In this document: positions 1-7,922 of the stretch, piece by piece
How the letters are laid out: each line of letters starts with the position of its first letter
Numbering within the stretch: position 1 is the stretch's first letter
Assembly: GCF_008711285.1 (NCBI RefSeq)
Contig: NZ_VXDC01000001.1
Location: forward strand, 310,001 to 374,000
DNA length: 64,000 nt
Reading direction: 5' to 3'
From: Roseibium aquae
GTDB taxonomy: Bacteria > Pseudomonadota > Alphaproteobacteria > Rhizobiales > Stappiaceae
Notes under the pieces: model-generated
Told to the model about the DNA's origin: nothing
The model's database searches: none
The model's input: the letters and a program-made list of their open reading frames with translations, nothing else
Program-made: the position numbers and the translations under genes

Positions 1-92
1 CTGGCGGAGCCGCCGCCGATCCCATGCAGCAAAACCAAGGGATCGCCGCGACCCGCTTCCTGCCAGGCGATCTGAAAGCTGCCGCTGGTCAT
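1..92 (-). CDS. nicD: alpha/beta hydrolase, probable N-formylmaleamate deformylase (NicD-like), 5' end only
   Basis: Only the first 30 codons lie in the window; the gene continues beyond base 1. The N-terminus reads MTSGSFQIAW followed by GDPLVLLHGIGGGS, which is the first strand and oxyanion-hole HG motif of alpha/beta-hydrolase-fold enzymes. Its ATG overlaps the stop codon of the upstream dioxygenase gene (bases 89-92, ATGA), so the two are translationally coupled. In the aerobic nicotinate pathway the product of NicX, N-formylmaleamate, is hydrolysed by the alpha/beta hydrolase NicD, so the neighbour makes this identity likely. From sequence alone only the fold is certain. Confidence 0.7.
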   Translation of the reverse strand, partial: MTSGSFQIAWQEAGRGDPLVLLHGIGGGSA

Positions 93-1135
93 GCAAGTTC
101 CCCGAGCAGGTTTCCGTCCTCGATCACGGTCGTTCCGTCCAGCGTGATGGTGCAATGCCCCACGGGGAGGTCGAAATGTCCGAGCGTGTAGCGTTTGGCG
201 AATTCGTTCGCTCCCGTCGAAAACAGGAAATTGCCGGCATAGGCGCGCAACTCTGTTCCGTTGGTTTCCCTCTGGTCGTACATGGACAGCGCTTCATAGC
301 GGGCGGCCGGGTTCATGCCCCAGCCCACATGAGACACGGCATAGGCGGCCGGATCGTCCCAGGCCGCGAAATAACGGCGCACCAGTTCGGCATCGGTTCC
401 TTGCCCGGCGATGTCGACCACGTAGTCATTTTCAATGGTCAGGATCACTTGATCCTGCAGGTAGCGCTTGAAGGTCAGGTTGATGTCGCCCGCGTCCAGA
501 ACGAGGCGGCCATTGACGGTGTTCGCCCCGGGGAAACTGACGACGACGCCGCCTGGCCAATGGGCCACCGTGCCCGGCCGGTCGCAATAGCCCCAAACCC
601 CGGCGGTCGGGGCGCCGGTGAGGTCCACGGTCATATCCGTGCCGGCCGCCGAGTTCACGGTCATGAGGGTGGCGGCGCGCAGCATCTTCACCGCAGCTTT
701 CACCTTGGGCATCAAAGCGGGATCCGGCAACAGACGTTCCAAAGCGTCGGGATGCTCGTTGCTAACCATCAAAAGGCGCGCGCCGCCCGAGAGGATCTCT
801 GGCAGTTCCGGCGCATGCAGCATCCCTTCCACGGTCAGGTCCACCACCAGTCCGCTCGATTTCAAGGCGGCGATGGCGGGTTTCAAACCGCGGATGGCAT
901 CGCTGGCCCCGGTTGAACGGACCGGTACGGCGACCCTTTGCGGCGGTGTGGGCAACACGACATGAAAGGGGCTGGCGCCGAGCCGGAGGAGGGCCAGTTC
1001 CGCCAGATGCACGTTCAGCTGCCTCGACTGCGTTTCCGAGAGGATCGCGACCGGTTCGCCCTTCCCGACCTTGCACAGGGCGAACACTGTCTCGAATGTG
1101 TCGATCCATTTCCCTTCGATGCGATCCGCCAGCAT
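89..1135 (-). CDS. nicX: 2,5-dihydroxypyridine 5,6-dioxygenase
   Basis: 348 aa, cytosolic. It matches the NicX/Hpo family of non-heme Fe(II) ring-cleavage dioxygenases, which open 2,5-dihydroxypyridine to N-formylmaleamate in nicotinate and hydroxypyridine breakdown. Visible family features are LVVDL and LLHAPE-like segments near residues 97-110, WGYCDRPGTVAHWPGG (181-196), LVLDAGDI (211-218), SHVGWG (268-273), GNFLFSTG (301-308) and the H320-F-D322 pair, which corresponds to the iron-binding H-x-D of Pseudomonas NicX; E250 is the likely third ligand. It is followed with a 4-base overlap by the NicD-like hydrolase, and it is transcribed away from a flavin reductase and a MarR regulator. Substrate assignment rests on family similarity plus this context. 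Confidence 0.87.
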   Translation of the reverse strand: MLADRIEGKWIDTFETVFALCKVGKGEPVAILSETQSRQLNVHLAELALLRLGASPFHVVLPTPPQRVAVPVRSTGASDAIRGLKPAIAALKSSGLVVDLTVEGMLHAPELPEILSGGARLLMVSNEHPDALERLLPDPALMPKVKAAVKMLRAATLMTVNSAAGTDMTVDLTGAPTAGVWGYCDRPGTVAHWPGGVVVSFPGANTVNGRLVLDAGDINLTFKRYLQDQVILTIENDYVVDIAGQGTDAELVRRYFAAWDDPAAYAVSHVGWGMNPAARYEALSMYDQRETNGTELRAYAGNFLFSTGANEFAKRYTLGHFDLPVGHCTITLDGTTVIEDGNLLGELA

Positions 1136-1219
1136 GCACTTCTCTCCAGGCCGGTTTCCGGCTTCTACCGCGCCTCCGTGGAGGCAATCGGCTGCGAAAT
1201 TTCATTGTGCTGGGCATGC

Positions 1220-1263
1220 AATCACAGAAATTAAATTATATCAATCGGAATATAATTGTGATT
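1220..1263. promoter_or_regulatory. divergent promoter/operator of the nic locus, nested palindrome
   Basis: Between the divergent nicX and flavin reductase genes lies an AT-rich perfect inverted repeat, AATTATAT (1234-1241) and ATATAATT (1250-1257), separated by 8 bases. An outer pair AATCACA (1220-1226) / TGTGATT (1257-1263) surrounds it. The arms contain an exact TATAAT on each strand (1251-1256 forward, 1235-1240 reverse), so a dimer bound here could block both promoters. AT-rich palindromes of this kind are typical MarR operators, and a MarR gene is the second gene of the rightward operon. Binding by that protein is inference. Confidence 0.6.
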
Positions 1264-1301
1264 TGGTATGGATCGGCTATTTCAGCAACGGGAGAGGCTT
1301 G

Positions 1302-1799
1302 ATGACGGCAAACCACCCCTTGAAAGATCTTCGCAAGGCGCTGGGACGGTTCACCACGGGTATATGCATCGCTGCGACGCGAAAGCCCGATGGAAGTCCG
1401 GTCGGCCTGACGATCAATTCGTTCAACTCGGTCTCGCTTGATCCGCCGCTTGTGCTCTGGTCAATTGCCGGACACGCGATGAGCGCCCCGGTCTTCAGTG
1501 AAGCGGAGGGATTTGCGATCAGTGTCTTGGGCGCCGATCAGCGGCAGGTCGCGGACAGGTTCGCTGGTCCGGGGGATCGCTTCGCCTTCGATGATTGGGC
1601 ATTTGGCGACCACGGCGCGCCGTTTATCCGCCGGGCTATTGCGGTGTTCGAGTGCCGAACGGTCTTCCAGTATGAAGGGGGAGATCACACGATTCACGTC
1701 GGCGAAGTGCTGAAACACTGGACCCGGCCTGGCGCACCGCTGATTTATATGGATGGCCAATACGGCCGGGCCTATCCTGCCGGCAAGGTTGCCTGTTGA
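1302..1799 (+). CDS. flavin reductase domain protein (small component of a two-component monooxygenase)
   Basis: 165 aa. The ATG at 1302 follows a GGGAGAGG ribosome site (1290-1297); longer upstream readings lack one. It has the flavin-reductase-like/HpaC fold signature: LRKALGRFTTGI at the N-terminus, GLTINSFNSVSLDPPLVLWSI (residues 35-55, FMN-binding region), FAISVLGADQ and a C-terminal HVGEV. Such proteins reduce FMN or FAD with NAD(P)H for an oxygenase partner. No oxygenase is in the window; a hydroxylase that makes 2,5-dihydroxypyridine would be the expected partner beyond base 1. The stop overlaps the next ATG (TGATG at 1797-1801). Confidence 0.85.
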   Translation: MTANHPLKDLRKALGRFTTGICIAATRKPDGSPVGLTINSFNSVSLDPPLVLWSIAGHAMSAPVFSEAEGFAISVLGADQRQVADRFAGPGDRFAFDDWAFGDHGAPFIRRAIAVFECRTVFQYEGGDHTIHVGEVLKHWTRPGAPLIYMDGQYGRAYPAGKVAC

Positions 1800-2284
1800 T
1801 GGAACGCAGCACAATGGCTCAGGCCGCCGGGCTCGAAGCCGGGGAGCCGGCCGCCGCCTTCGTCGACAACTACCTGTCCTACCTTCTCGCGCATGCCAGT
1901 CATCTGGTCAGCACTCAGTTCCACGCGCATCTGCGCCGGTATGGCGTGCAGGTTCCGGCTTGGCGGCTTCTGGCCACGCTGTCCGAAGGCGACGGCAAGA
2001 CAATCGGTCATCTCGCCCGTATCAGTCTCTACAATCAGCCGACGACAACCAAGATCGTCGACCGGCTGGAGGCCGAGGGGCTCGCCGAGCGGCGCAGGTG
2101 CGAGACCGACCGCCGGCGGATGCTGGTCTACATCACCCAAACGGGCCGAGACCTTGTGGATGAACTGTTGCGCGATGCGCAAGCACACGAGAAGCGTGTG
2201 CTTGACGGCTATACCAGCGAGGAAGTCACTCTGCTCAAGAACGTGTTGCGGACCTTGATCCTCCGGCTGGAAGATGACGGCTGA
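1799..2284 (+). CDS. nicR: MarR-family transcriptional regulator, NicR-like
   Basis: 161 aa winged-helix regulator. The core reads WRLLATLSEGDGKTIGHLA (about 59-77), a recognition helix LYNQPTTTKIVDRLEAEGL (81-99) and the wing ERRRCETDRRRMLVYIT (101-117), all standard MarR features. An upstream TTG at 1796 is in frame, but the ATG at 1799 overlaps the stop codon of the flavin reductase gene and is preferred. Its position beside nicX and a palindromic operator parallels NicR, the MarR repressor of nicotinate catabolism that responds to 6-hydroxynicotinate. Family is certain; the effector is inferred. Confidence 0.82.
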   Translation: MERSTMAQAAGLEAGEPAAAFVDNYLSYLLAHASHLVSTQFHAHLRRYGVQVPAWRLLATLSEGDGKTIGHLARISLYNQPTTTKIVDRLEAEGLAERRRCETDRRRMLVYITQTGRDLVDELLRDAQAHEKRVLDGYTSEEVTLLKNVLRTLILRLEDDG

Positions 2285-2296
2285 AAGGGCGGGGTC

Positions 2297-2587
2297 CTAC
2301 ATTCCGTCAAGCATCACGACCTCAACGACACCGCCACCGCCGCGCCGGTGGGCGGCAGCCGCCTGATAGGCGTCGGACTCGAAACAGGCGACCCCGTCCT
2401 CAAAGGTCGGAAACTCGATGATCACGAAACGCTTGAAGGCGTCAGGCCCTTCCATGATCTGGAACTTGCCGCCACGGGCAAGGACCTTGCCGCCAAACCG
2501 CTCCAGAATTGCGGGCACCTGATCGGCGTATTTCTTGTACTGTTCGGGATTGTCGACCCGGGCACGGGCCATCCAATAAGCGGGCAT
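2297..2587 (-). CDS. DUF1330 family protein
   Basis: 96 aa, small alpha+beta (ferredoxin-like, dimeric) protein of the DUF1330 family. Characteristic segments are YWMARARVDNPEQYKKYA at the N-terminus, GGKVLARGG near residue 35, and FKRFVIIEFPTFEDGVACFES then AYQAAAAHRR in the second half. Members have no settled biochemical function and are often found beside catabolic operons. It converges on the MarR gene with 12 bases between them and is upstream of nothing on its own strand except the LuxR-type regulator gene 108 bases away. Confidence 0.85.
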   Translation of the reverse strand: MPAYWMARARVDNPEQYKKYADQVPAILERFGGKVLARGGKFQIMEGPDAFKRFVIIEFPTFEDGVACFESDAYQAAAAHRRGGGGVVEVVMLDGM

Positions 2588-2695
2588 AAGCCGTTTTCCT
2601 CCTGGTTCCTCGCGTCACTCGCCTCTGAAGTGTCTTGATTCTTTGGCGATTGAAAAGTGTTTCGCCAGCCCTGTGCGACAAAGGCGCGATTCCGG

Positions 2696-3259
2696 TCAGT
2701 CCAGAAGACTGACTTTTGCCAGCAGTTCGGCGGTGTTCGATACGCTCAGGCGTTTCAGCAGCCGCGCGCGTACATCCTCGATCGTGCGATGGGACAGGGC
2801 GAGTTCGCGGGCGATCGCCTTGCTGGTCAGGCCGCGCCGCAATCCTGCCAGAACGTCCTTCTCGCGCGCAGTCAAAGAGACGTTTCCCGGTTGGTCGAAA
2901 ACCTGGGCGAAGCTCATGACGAGGCGGGCAAGCAGGTGATCGCGGTCCAAAGAGCGCGCGCGAAACCGGCACCATATATGCGAGCCGTCCTTCCGCCGCA
3001 AAAGCCGCTGATCGGTGTATCTTCCGGTCTCGCGCAAGGCACTGAACCCGATCTCGCGTACGCGTTCGAATTCCGCGTGCGACGCGTAGAAAAGCGCGAA
3101 GGACCGTCCGATTAACTCGTGTTTTTGGAATCCGGTCATTTCCGCGAAACGATTGTTCAGCGTCCGGATCCGCCGGTTCTCCGTCAGGACCAGCCCGAGC
3201 GGCGCCTCGTCGAATGCGATGGCGGTCAACTCAGCGTCGTTCACAATGTCTGCTTCCAT
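2696..3259 (-). CDS. PAS-LuxR transcriptional regulator
   Basis: 187 aa from the ATG at 3259 (MEADIVNDAEL); longer upstream readings run across the divergent promoter and are unlikely. A PAS domain spans about residues 10-120 (APLGLVLTENRRI, LNNRFAEMTGFQKHELIG, LLRRKDGSHIWCRFRARSL). It is followed by a LuxR-type HTH at 125-185 (LTAREKDVLAGLRRGLTSKA, IARELALSHRTIEDVRARLL). It has no receiver domain, so the input is probably a small molecule or redox state sensed by PAS. It is divergent from the M20/peptide-transport operon, with a perfect 18-bp palindrome between, and probably controls that operon. Confidence 0.85.
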   Translation of the reverse strand: MEADIVNDAELTAIAFDEAPLGLVLTENRRIRTLNNRFAEMTGFQKHELIGRSFALFYASHAEFERVREIGFSALRETGRYTDQRLLRRKDGSHIWCRFRARSLDRDHLLARLVMSFAQVFDQPGNVSLTAREKDVLAGLRRGLTSKAIARELALSHRTIEDVRARLLKRLSVSNTAELLAKVSLLD

Positions 3260-3276
3260 GTGCGGTCCCGTATTCC

Positions 3277-3307
3277 TACGGTATTGATACCGTAAACCGT
3301 TTTTACG
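3277..3307. promoter_or_regulatory. palindromic operator between PAS-LuxR gene and M20/dpp operon
   Basis: TACGGTATTGATACCGTA (3277-3294) is an inverted repeat with perfect 8-base arms around TG. It is followed immediately by a second one, CGTAAA (3291-3296) / TTTACG (3302-3307). The site sits 18 bases from the regulator start codon and about 55 from the M20 start, a normal position for an operator serving both. LuxR-type HTH dimers bind such dyads. Binding is inferred. Confidence 0.6.
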
Positions 3308-3350
3308 AACAATCGGGATCAGGTTGGTCGCCAAGGTGAAGGAGACGGTT

Positions 3351-4655
3351 TTGGGCGAGGCCATTTCGCTGAAGGAAAACCTGTTTGCGGCCATTGACGC
3401 CCGCAGGGGCGATCTGATCCGGTTGACCCAGGATTTGATCCGTATTCCGACGGTCAATCCCCCTGGCCAGAATTACCTGACGATTTGCGAGTATCTGGCC
3501 GCGCGGCTGGAGCGGTCCGGGTTTCGGGCCGAACTTCATCGGGCGCATGGCGCGCCAGGCGACAGTGACGCCTATCCGCGCTGGAACATCCTGGCCCGCA
3601 GGACCGGCGCGTCTGCCGGGGAGTGCGTTCATTTCAATTCGCACACCGATGTCGTCGAGCCGGGCGAGGGATGGACAAAGGACCCGTTTGGCGGCGATCT
3701 GGAAGATGGCAAGATCTATGGCCGTGGGGCCTGCGACATGAAAGGCGGTCTGGCGGCATCGATCATCGCGGCCGAAGCATTTGTCTCGGTTGTGCCGGAC
3801 TTCGCTGGCGCCATCGAGGTTTCAGGCACGGCCGATGAGGAATCCGGAGGGTATGGCGGGGTCGCGTTTCTGGCGGAGAAGGGCTTTTTCTCTCCTGACC
3901 GCGTGCAGCACGTGATCATTCCCGAGCCGCTGCACAAGGACCGTATTTGTCTTGGCCATCGCGGCGGGTGGTGGGCCGAGATCGAAACGAAAGGCGAGAT
4001 TGCCCACGGATCCATGCCATTTCTGGGCGATTGCGCCGTGCGCCACATGGGCGCGCTGCTGAATGCTTTCGAAGAGGAGCTGTTTCCCGCCTTGTCCATG
4101 CGGCGGACTGAAATGCCGGTTGTGCCGGAAGGCGCGAGGGTGTCGACCTTGAACATCAACTCGGTGCATGGCGGGCAGGCGGAGATTTCCCGCGATTCCA
4201 ATGCCCTGCCATCGCATTGTGTGCCGGACAGCTGCCGGATTGTGATTGACCGCCGGTATCTCATTGAAGAAACGCGGGAAAGCGTCAAAGCGGAAATCGT
4301 TTCCCTGCTGGAAGCTCTCAAACACAACAGGGTGAATTTCGACTATGCGATGCGGGAGTTGAACCATGTGGCGCCGTCCATGACGGACCGGGAGGCGCCG
4401 GTCGTGCGAACGGTCGCCAATGCGATTGACACGGTGCTCGGGAAGGCGCCCGACTATGTCGCGTCACCGGGAAGCTACGATCAAAAACACATTGATCGGA
4501 TTGGCAAACTCAAGAACTGTATTGCCTATGGGCCCGGTCTTCTGGAACTTGCCCATAAACCCGATGAGTATGTCGGGGTGGGGGATATGATCGACAGCGC
4601 CAAGGTGATGGCCATCAGCCTGCTGACCTTGCTTGGTCCGGAAAGGGAGTGGTGA
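3351..4655 (+). CDS. M20 family metallohydrolase (ArgE/DapE-type deacylase)
   Basis: 434 aa with a TTG start at 3351 chosen because AAGGAG (3339-3344) lies 6 bases upstream; TTG 3324 and GTG 3336 are alternatives. It has all M20 zinc-site elements: HFNSHTDVV (first His/Asp), GRGACDMKGGLAA (bridging Asp), GTADEESGG (catalytic Glu and ligand Glu), and a late LAHKPDEYV His. The dimerisation domain carries GEIAHGSMPF. Family members hydrolyse N-acyl amino acids, dipeptides or succinyl-diaminopimelate. It is the first gene of an operon with a peptide-type ABC transporter, ending 1 base before that SBP, so the imported compound is probably an amide it cleaves. The exact substrate is unknown. Confidence 0.85.
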   Translation: MGEAISLKENLFAAIDARRGDLIRLTQDLIRIPTVNPPGQNYLTICEYLAARLERSGFRAELHRAHGAPGDSDAYPRWNILARRTGASAGECVHFNSHTDVVEPGEGWTKDPFGGDLEDGKIYGRGACDMKGGLAASIIAAEAFVSVVPDFAGAIEVSGTADEESGGYGGVAFLAEKGFFSPDRVQHVIIPEPLHKDRICLGHRGGWWAEIETKGEIAHGSMPFLGDCAVRHMGALLNAFEEELFPALSMRRTEMPVVPEGARVSTLNINSVHGGQAEISRDSNALPSHCVPDSCRIVIDRRYLIEETRESVKAEIVSLLEALKHNRVNFDYAMRELNHVAPSMTDREAPVVRTVANAIDTVLGKAPDYVASPGSYDQKHIDRIGKLKNCIAYGPGLLELAHKPDEYVGVGDMIDSAKVMAISLLTLLGPEREW

Positions 4656-4656
4656 A

Positions 4657-6126
4657 ATGACTCGGGGTTTTTTCGCATGCAGTGCAGTGACACTCTTTTT
4701 CAGCGTTCCGGCCCTGGCCAGCAAGCTGACGATCGCCGTTCAACTCGAACCGCCGCATCTGGATCCCACCAGCGCTGCGGCTGGCGCGATCGATGACGTG
4801 ACGTATGCCAACATCTTCGAAAGCCTGACCCGGTTCGCCGAAGACGGAACAATCGTCCCCAGCCTTGCGGAAAGCTGGGACGTGTCCGAGGACGGCTTGA
4901 CCTACAGGTTCAATCTTCGAGAGGGCGTGACCTTTCACGACGGAACCTCCATGGACGCGGAGGATGTGAAATTCTCCCTCGACCGCGCGCGCGGCGATGA
5001 TTCCACAAATGCCCAGAAGGGTCTTTTCGCGGGAATTGCGGCGGTGAACGTCATCGATCCGCGAACGGTCGAAGTCACCCTTTCGGAGACCGACGGCAAC
5101 TTCCTGTTCAACATGGCATGGGGCGATGCGGCCATTGTGGCGCCGGAAAGCATCGACACCATCAAAACCAATCCTGTCGGGACGGGCGCCTTCAAGTTCT
5201 CCGAATGGGTCCAGGGCGACCGGGTGGAACTCGTGCGAAACGAAGACTACTGGGGCGAGCCGGCAGCTTTGGAGGCCGCGACCTTCCGCTTCATCTCCGA
5301 CCCGACAGCGGCCTTCTCGGCTATGATGGCCGGGGATCTTGATGCCTTCGCCGCCTTTCCTGCTCCGGAAAATCTCATCCAGTTCGAGGCGGATGAGCGC
5401 TACAAGGTCCTGATCGGCTCGACCGAGGGCGAGACGGTTCTTTCGACCAACAACAAGAAACCGCCGCTCGACGATATCCGCGTCCGGCAGGCGATCGCCC
5501 ATGCCATCAACCGTCAGGAAATCATCGATGGGGCGCAGTTCGGGTACGGCACGCCGATCGGGACACATTTTGCCCCGCATAATCCGGCCTATCTGGACCT
5601 CACCGGCAACTCGCCCCACGATCCGGAGAAGGCCCGGGCGCTGCTCGCGGAAGCGGGCCATGGCGATGGCCTGACGCTGTCGTTGAAGCTGCCGCCGCCT
5701 TCCTATGCGCGGCGCGGCGGCGAAATCATCGCCGCGCAATTGCGCGAGGTCGGGATCGACACGGAAATCACCAATCTGGAATGGGCGCAGTGGCTTGAGG
5801 AGGTGTTTCGCAGCAAGGATTACGATCTGTCGATCGTGGCGCATACAGAGCCTATGGATATCGGGATCTACGCCAATCCGGACTATTATTTTCAGTACGA
5901 CAACCCGAGGCTTCAGGAGGTCATGTCCACCTTGCGCGGAACAACCGATCCGGATCGACGGCGCGATCTCCTGCAGCAGGCTCAGACCATTGTATCGGAA
6001 GACTACGTCAACGGCTTCCTGTTCCAGCAGCCACGCTTGACCGTCGCCAAGAAAGGTGTCCAGGGGCTTTGGGCGAACGCGCCGACCCAGGCGGTGGATC
6101 TGACCGGTGTGTCCTGGTCCGATTAG
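4657..6126 (+). CDS. ABC transporter substrate-binding protein, peptide/Opp family (SBP_bac_5)
   Basis: 489 aa periplasmic protein. The start at 4657 gives a signal peptide MTRGFFACSAVTLFF ending in ALAS. Family landmarks are the mature N-terminus KLTIAVQLEPPHLDPTSAAA, the conserved YANIFESLTRF near residue 50, SWDVSEDGLTYRFNLREGVTFHDG (about 75-98), the SBP_bac_5 motif DDIRVRQAIAHAINRQEII, and a C-terminal YYFQYDN region. DppA/OppA relatives bind di- and oligopeptides, but many take other compounds such as opines or glycosides. It feeds the two permeases and fused ATPase that follow. Confidence 0.9.
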   Translation: MTRGFFACSAVTLFFSVPALASKLTIAVQLEPPHLDPTSAAAGAIDDVTYANIFESLTRFAEDGTIVPSLAESWDVSEDGLTYRFNLREGVTFHDGTSMDAEDVKFSLDRARGDDSTNAQKGLFAGIAAVNVIDPRTVEVTLSETDGNFLFNMAWGDAAIVAPESIDTIKTNPVGTGAFKFSEWVQGDRVELVRNEDYWGEPAALEAATFRFISDPTAAFSAMMAGDLDAFAAFPAPENLIQFEADERYKVLIGSTEGETVLSTNNKKPPLDDIRVRQAIAHAINRQEIIDGAQFGYGTPIGTHFAPHNPAYLDLTGNSPHDPEKARALLAEAGHGDGLTLSLKLPPPSYARRGGEIIAAQLREVGIDTEITNLEWAQWLEEVFRSKDYDLSIVAHTEPMDIGIYANPDYYFQYDNPRLQEVMSTLRGTTDPDRRRDLLQQAQTIVSEDYVNGFLFQQPRLTVAKKGVQGLWANAPTQAVDLTGVSWSD

Positions 6127-6147
6127 GCAAGGTCGGCGGCTGGCACC

Positions 6148-7095
6148 ATGCTGAGATTTCTGGCGCAACGGGTTGGTTCGCTGATCGGCAGCCTTCTTGT
6201 CGCCTCCCTTGTAATCTTTCTGGTGATCGAGGTTGTGCCGGGGGACCCGGCTGCGGTGATGCTCGGCGTCAATGCGCGGCCCGACACGATAGCGGCTTTG
6301 CGTGCCGAACTCGGGCTCGATGGCTCGGCTGTTTCCCGCTATCTGAGTTGGGTCGCCGGCATGCTGCAGGGCGACTTCGGCGTCTCCTACACCTACCGGA
6401 CGCCGGTGGCGGAAATGATCGCCGATCGGCTTTGGGTCTCCGTTCCGCTGGCCCTTTATGCTCTTTGCCTGACGGTCGCGATCGCGATCCCAGCGGGGCT
6501 GCTGGCGGCCAGCCGGCGCGGCAGGATGGGTGACTACGGTGTCATCGGTGTCACGCAAATCGGGATTGCCGTGCCGAATTTCTGGTTCGCGATGATCCTG
6601 ATCCTGATCTTCGCAATCAATCTGCGCTGGTTTTCGGCTGGTGGTTTCCCGGGCTGGGACGAGGGCATTGGCGCGGGGCTGAGAGCGTTGACGCTTCCAG
6701 CCATTGCGCTTGCCCTGCCCCAGGCGGCCATTTTGACCCGGGTGATGCGCTCCGCCCTTGTCGACGTGCTCGGGGAGGATTTCATGCGCACGGCACGAGC
6801 GAAAGGATTGTCCCAAAGCGCCGCAATATGGCGGCATGGTCTGCGAAATGGGCTGATCCCCGTCCTGACCATCATTGGCCTGCAATTTGCCTTCCTGCTG
6901 GCCGGCGGCATCATCATCGAGCAGGTCTTCGCGTTGCCGGGGCTCGGGCGCCTGATCTTTCAGGCGATCTCCCAGCGGGATCTGATTGTGGTCGAAAGCG
7001 TTGTCATGCTGCTGGTCTTCGCGGTGATCTTGACGAATTTTCTGGTGGATCTGGCCTATGCTGTGGTGGATCCCCGCCTGAGGAAACACCCATGA
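6148..7095 (+). CDS. ABC transporter permease, DppB type
   Basis: 315 aa inner-membrane protein with the DppB/OppB layout: one N-terminal helix (GSLIGSLLVASLVIFLVIEV), the family motif PGDPAAVMLG, a short external stretch with LGLDGSAVSRYLSW, then five helices. The EAA-type loop that contacts the ATPase reads FMRTARAKGLSQSAAIWRHG, followed by LRNGLIPVLTIIGLQ. The stop overlaps the next ATG (7092-7095), typical for the paired permeases of this transporter class. Confidence 0.9.
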   Translation: MLRFLAQRVGSLIGSLLVASLVIFLVIEVVPGDPAAVMLGVNARPDTIAALRAELGLDGSAVSRYLSWVAGMLQGDFGVSYTYRTPVAEMIADRLWVSVPLALYALCLTVAIAIPAGLLAASRRGRMGDYGVIGVTQIGIAVPNFWFAMILILIFAINLRWFSAGGFPGWDEGIGAGLRALTLPAIALALPQAAILTRVMRSALVDVLGEDFMRTARAKGLSQSAAIWRHGLRNGLIPVLTIIGLQFAFLLAGGIIIEQVFALPGLGRLIFQAISQRDLIVVESVVMLLVFAVILTNFLVDLAYAVVDPRLRKHP

Positions 7096-7922
7096 GCGGG
7101 GGCAGGAGGGCGAGCTGGTCGTTCCTGACCGGAGCAGTCTTGGTGAGCCTGTTTGCGATCGCAGCGCTGGTTTCGGTCATTTGGACGCCCCACGATGTGT
7201 CCGGCATGAACATTTCCGCGCGCATGAAGGCGCCAGGCGGGGATTATCTGCTGGGCACAGACCATTTCGGCCGGGATATGCTGTCCATGATCATGGCCGG
7301 GGCGCAGACCTCTCTGGCGGTCGCCATCATCGCGGTCGGGATCGGCATGGCGGCCGGTGTGCCGCTCGGGCTCGCGGCCGCGGCGAACCGGGGGTGGCTG
7401 GATGAATTGATCATGCGCGCCAACGATCTGGCCTTCGCCTTTCCGGCCCTCGTGATTGCGATCCTCATCACGGCCGTTTTCGGACCGAGCGCTGTCAACG
7501 CGATCATCGCCATCGGCATCTTCAACATCCCGGTCTTTGCCCGGTTGACCCGCGGTGCGGCGCTGTCGCTCTGGACGCGGGAGTTCATTCTGGCCGCACG
7601 TGTCGCGGGCAAGGGAGCGGTTCGGATTTCGGCCGAGCATATTCTTCCCAACATTGCGAACCTTTTGATCGTTCAGGGCACGATCCAGTTTTCGCTCGGG
7701 GTCCTCGCCGAGGCGGGATTGTCCTATGTCGGACTTGGCGCTCAACCGCCCACCCCGAGCTGGGGGCGGATGCTGGCCGATTCCCAAACGCTCGTCGGCC
7801 TCGCACCGCATCTGGCGCTTGTACCGGGAATGGCGATCATCCTGTCCGTTCTGGGATTGAACCTTCTGGGCGACGGTTTGCGCGACATGCTTGACCCGAA
7901 ACTCCGCGTGGTCCGGACATGA
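7092..7922 (+). CDS. ABC transporter permease, DppC type
   Basis: 276 aa membrane protein, partner of the DppB-type permease. It opens with an N-terminal transmembrane segment (LTGAVLVSLFAIAALVSVIW) and has the DppC signature LLGTDHFGRDMLSMIMAGAQ, followed by helices and an EAA loop REFILAARVAGKGAVRISAE before HILPN. It ends with the GDGLRDMLDPKLR motif shared by almost all DppC proteins. Start and stop both overlap neighbours by 4 bases, so synthesis of permeases and ATPase is coupled. Confidence 0.9.
   Translation: MSGGRRASWSFLTGAVLVSLFAIAALVSVIWTPHDVSGMNISARMKAPGGDYLLGTDHFGRDMLSMIMAGAQTSLAVAIIAVGIGMAAGVPLGLAAAANRGWLDELIMRANDLAFAFPALVIAILITAVFGPSAVNAIIAIGIFNIPVFARLTRGAALSLWTREFILAARVAGKGAVRISAEHILPNIANLLIVQGTIQFSLGVLAEAGLSYVGLGAQPPTPSWGRMLADSQTLVGLAPHLALVPGMAIILSVLGLNLLGDGLRDMLDPKLRVVRT

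Noticed and set aside
4615..7089. 824-codon open frame on the minus strand
   Set aside because: It is antisense to the SBP and DppB genes, which have clear family motifs. Its protein is rich in Arg, Gln, His and Asp without a domain, a mirror effect of GC-rich codon bias.
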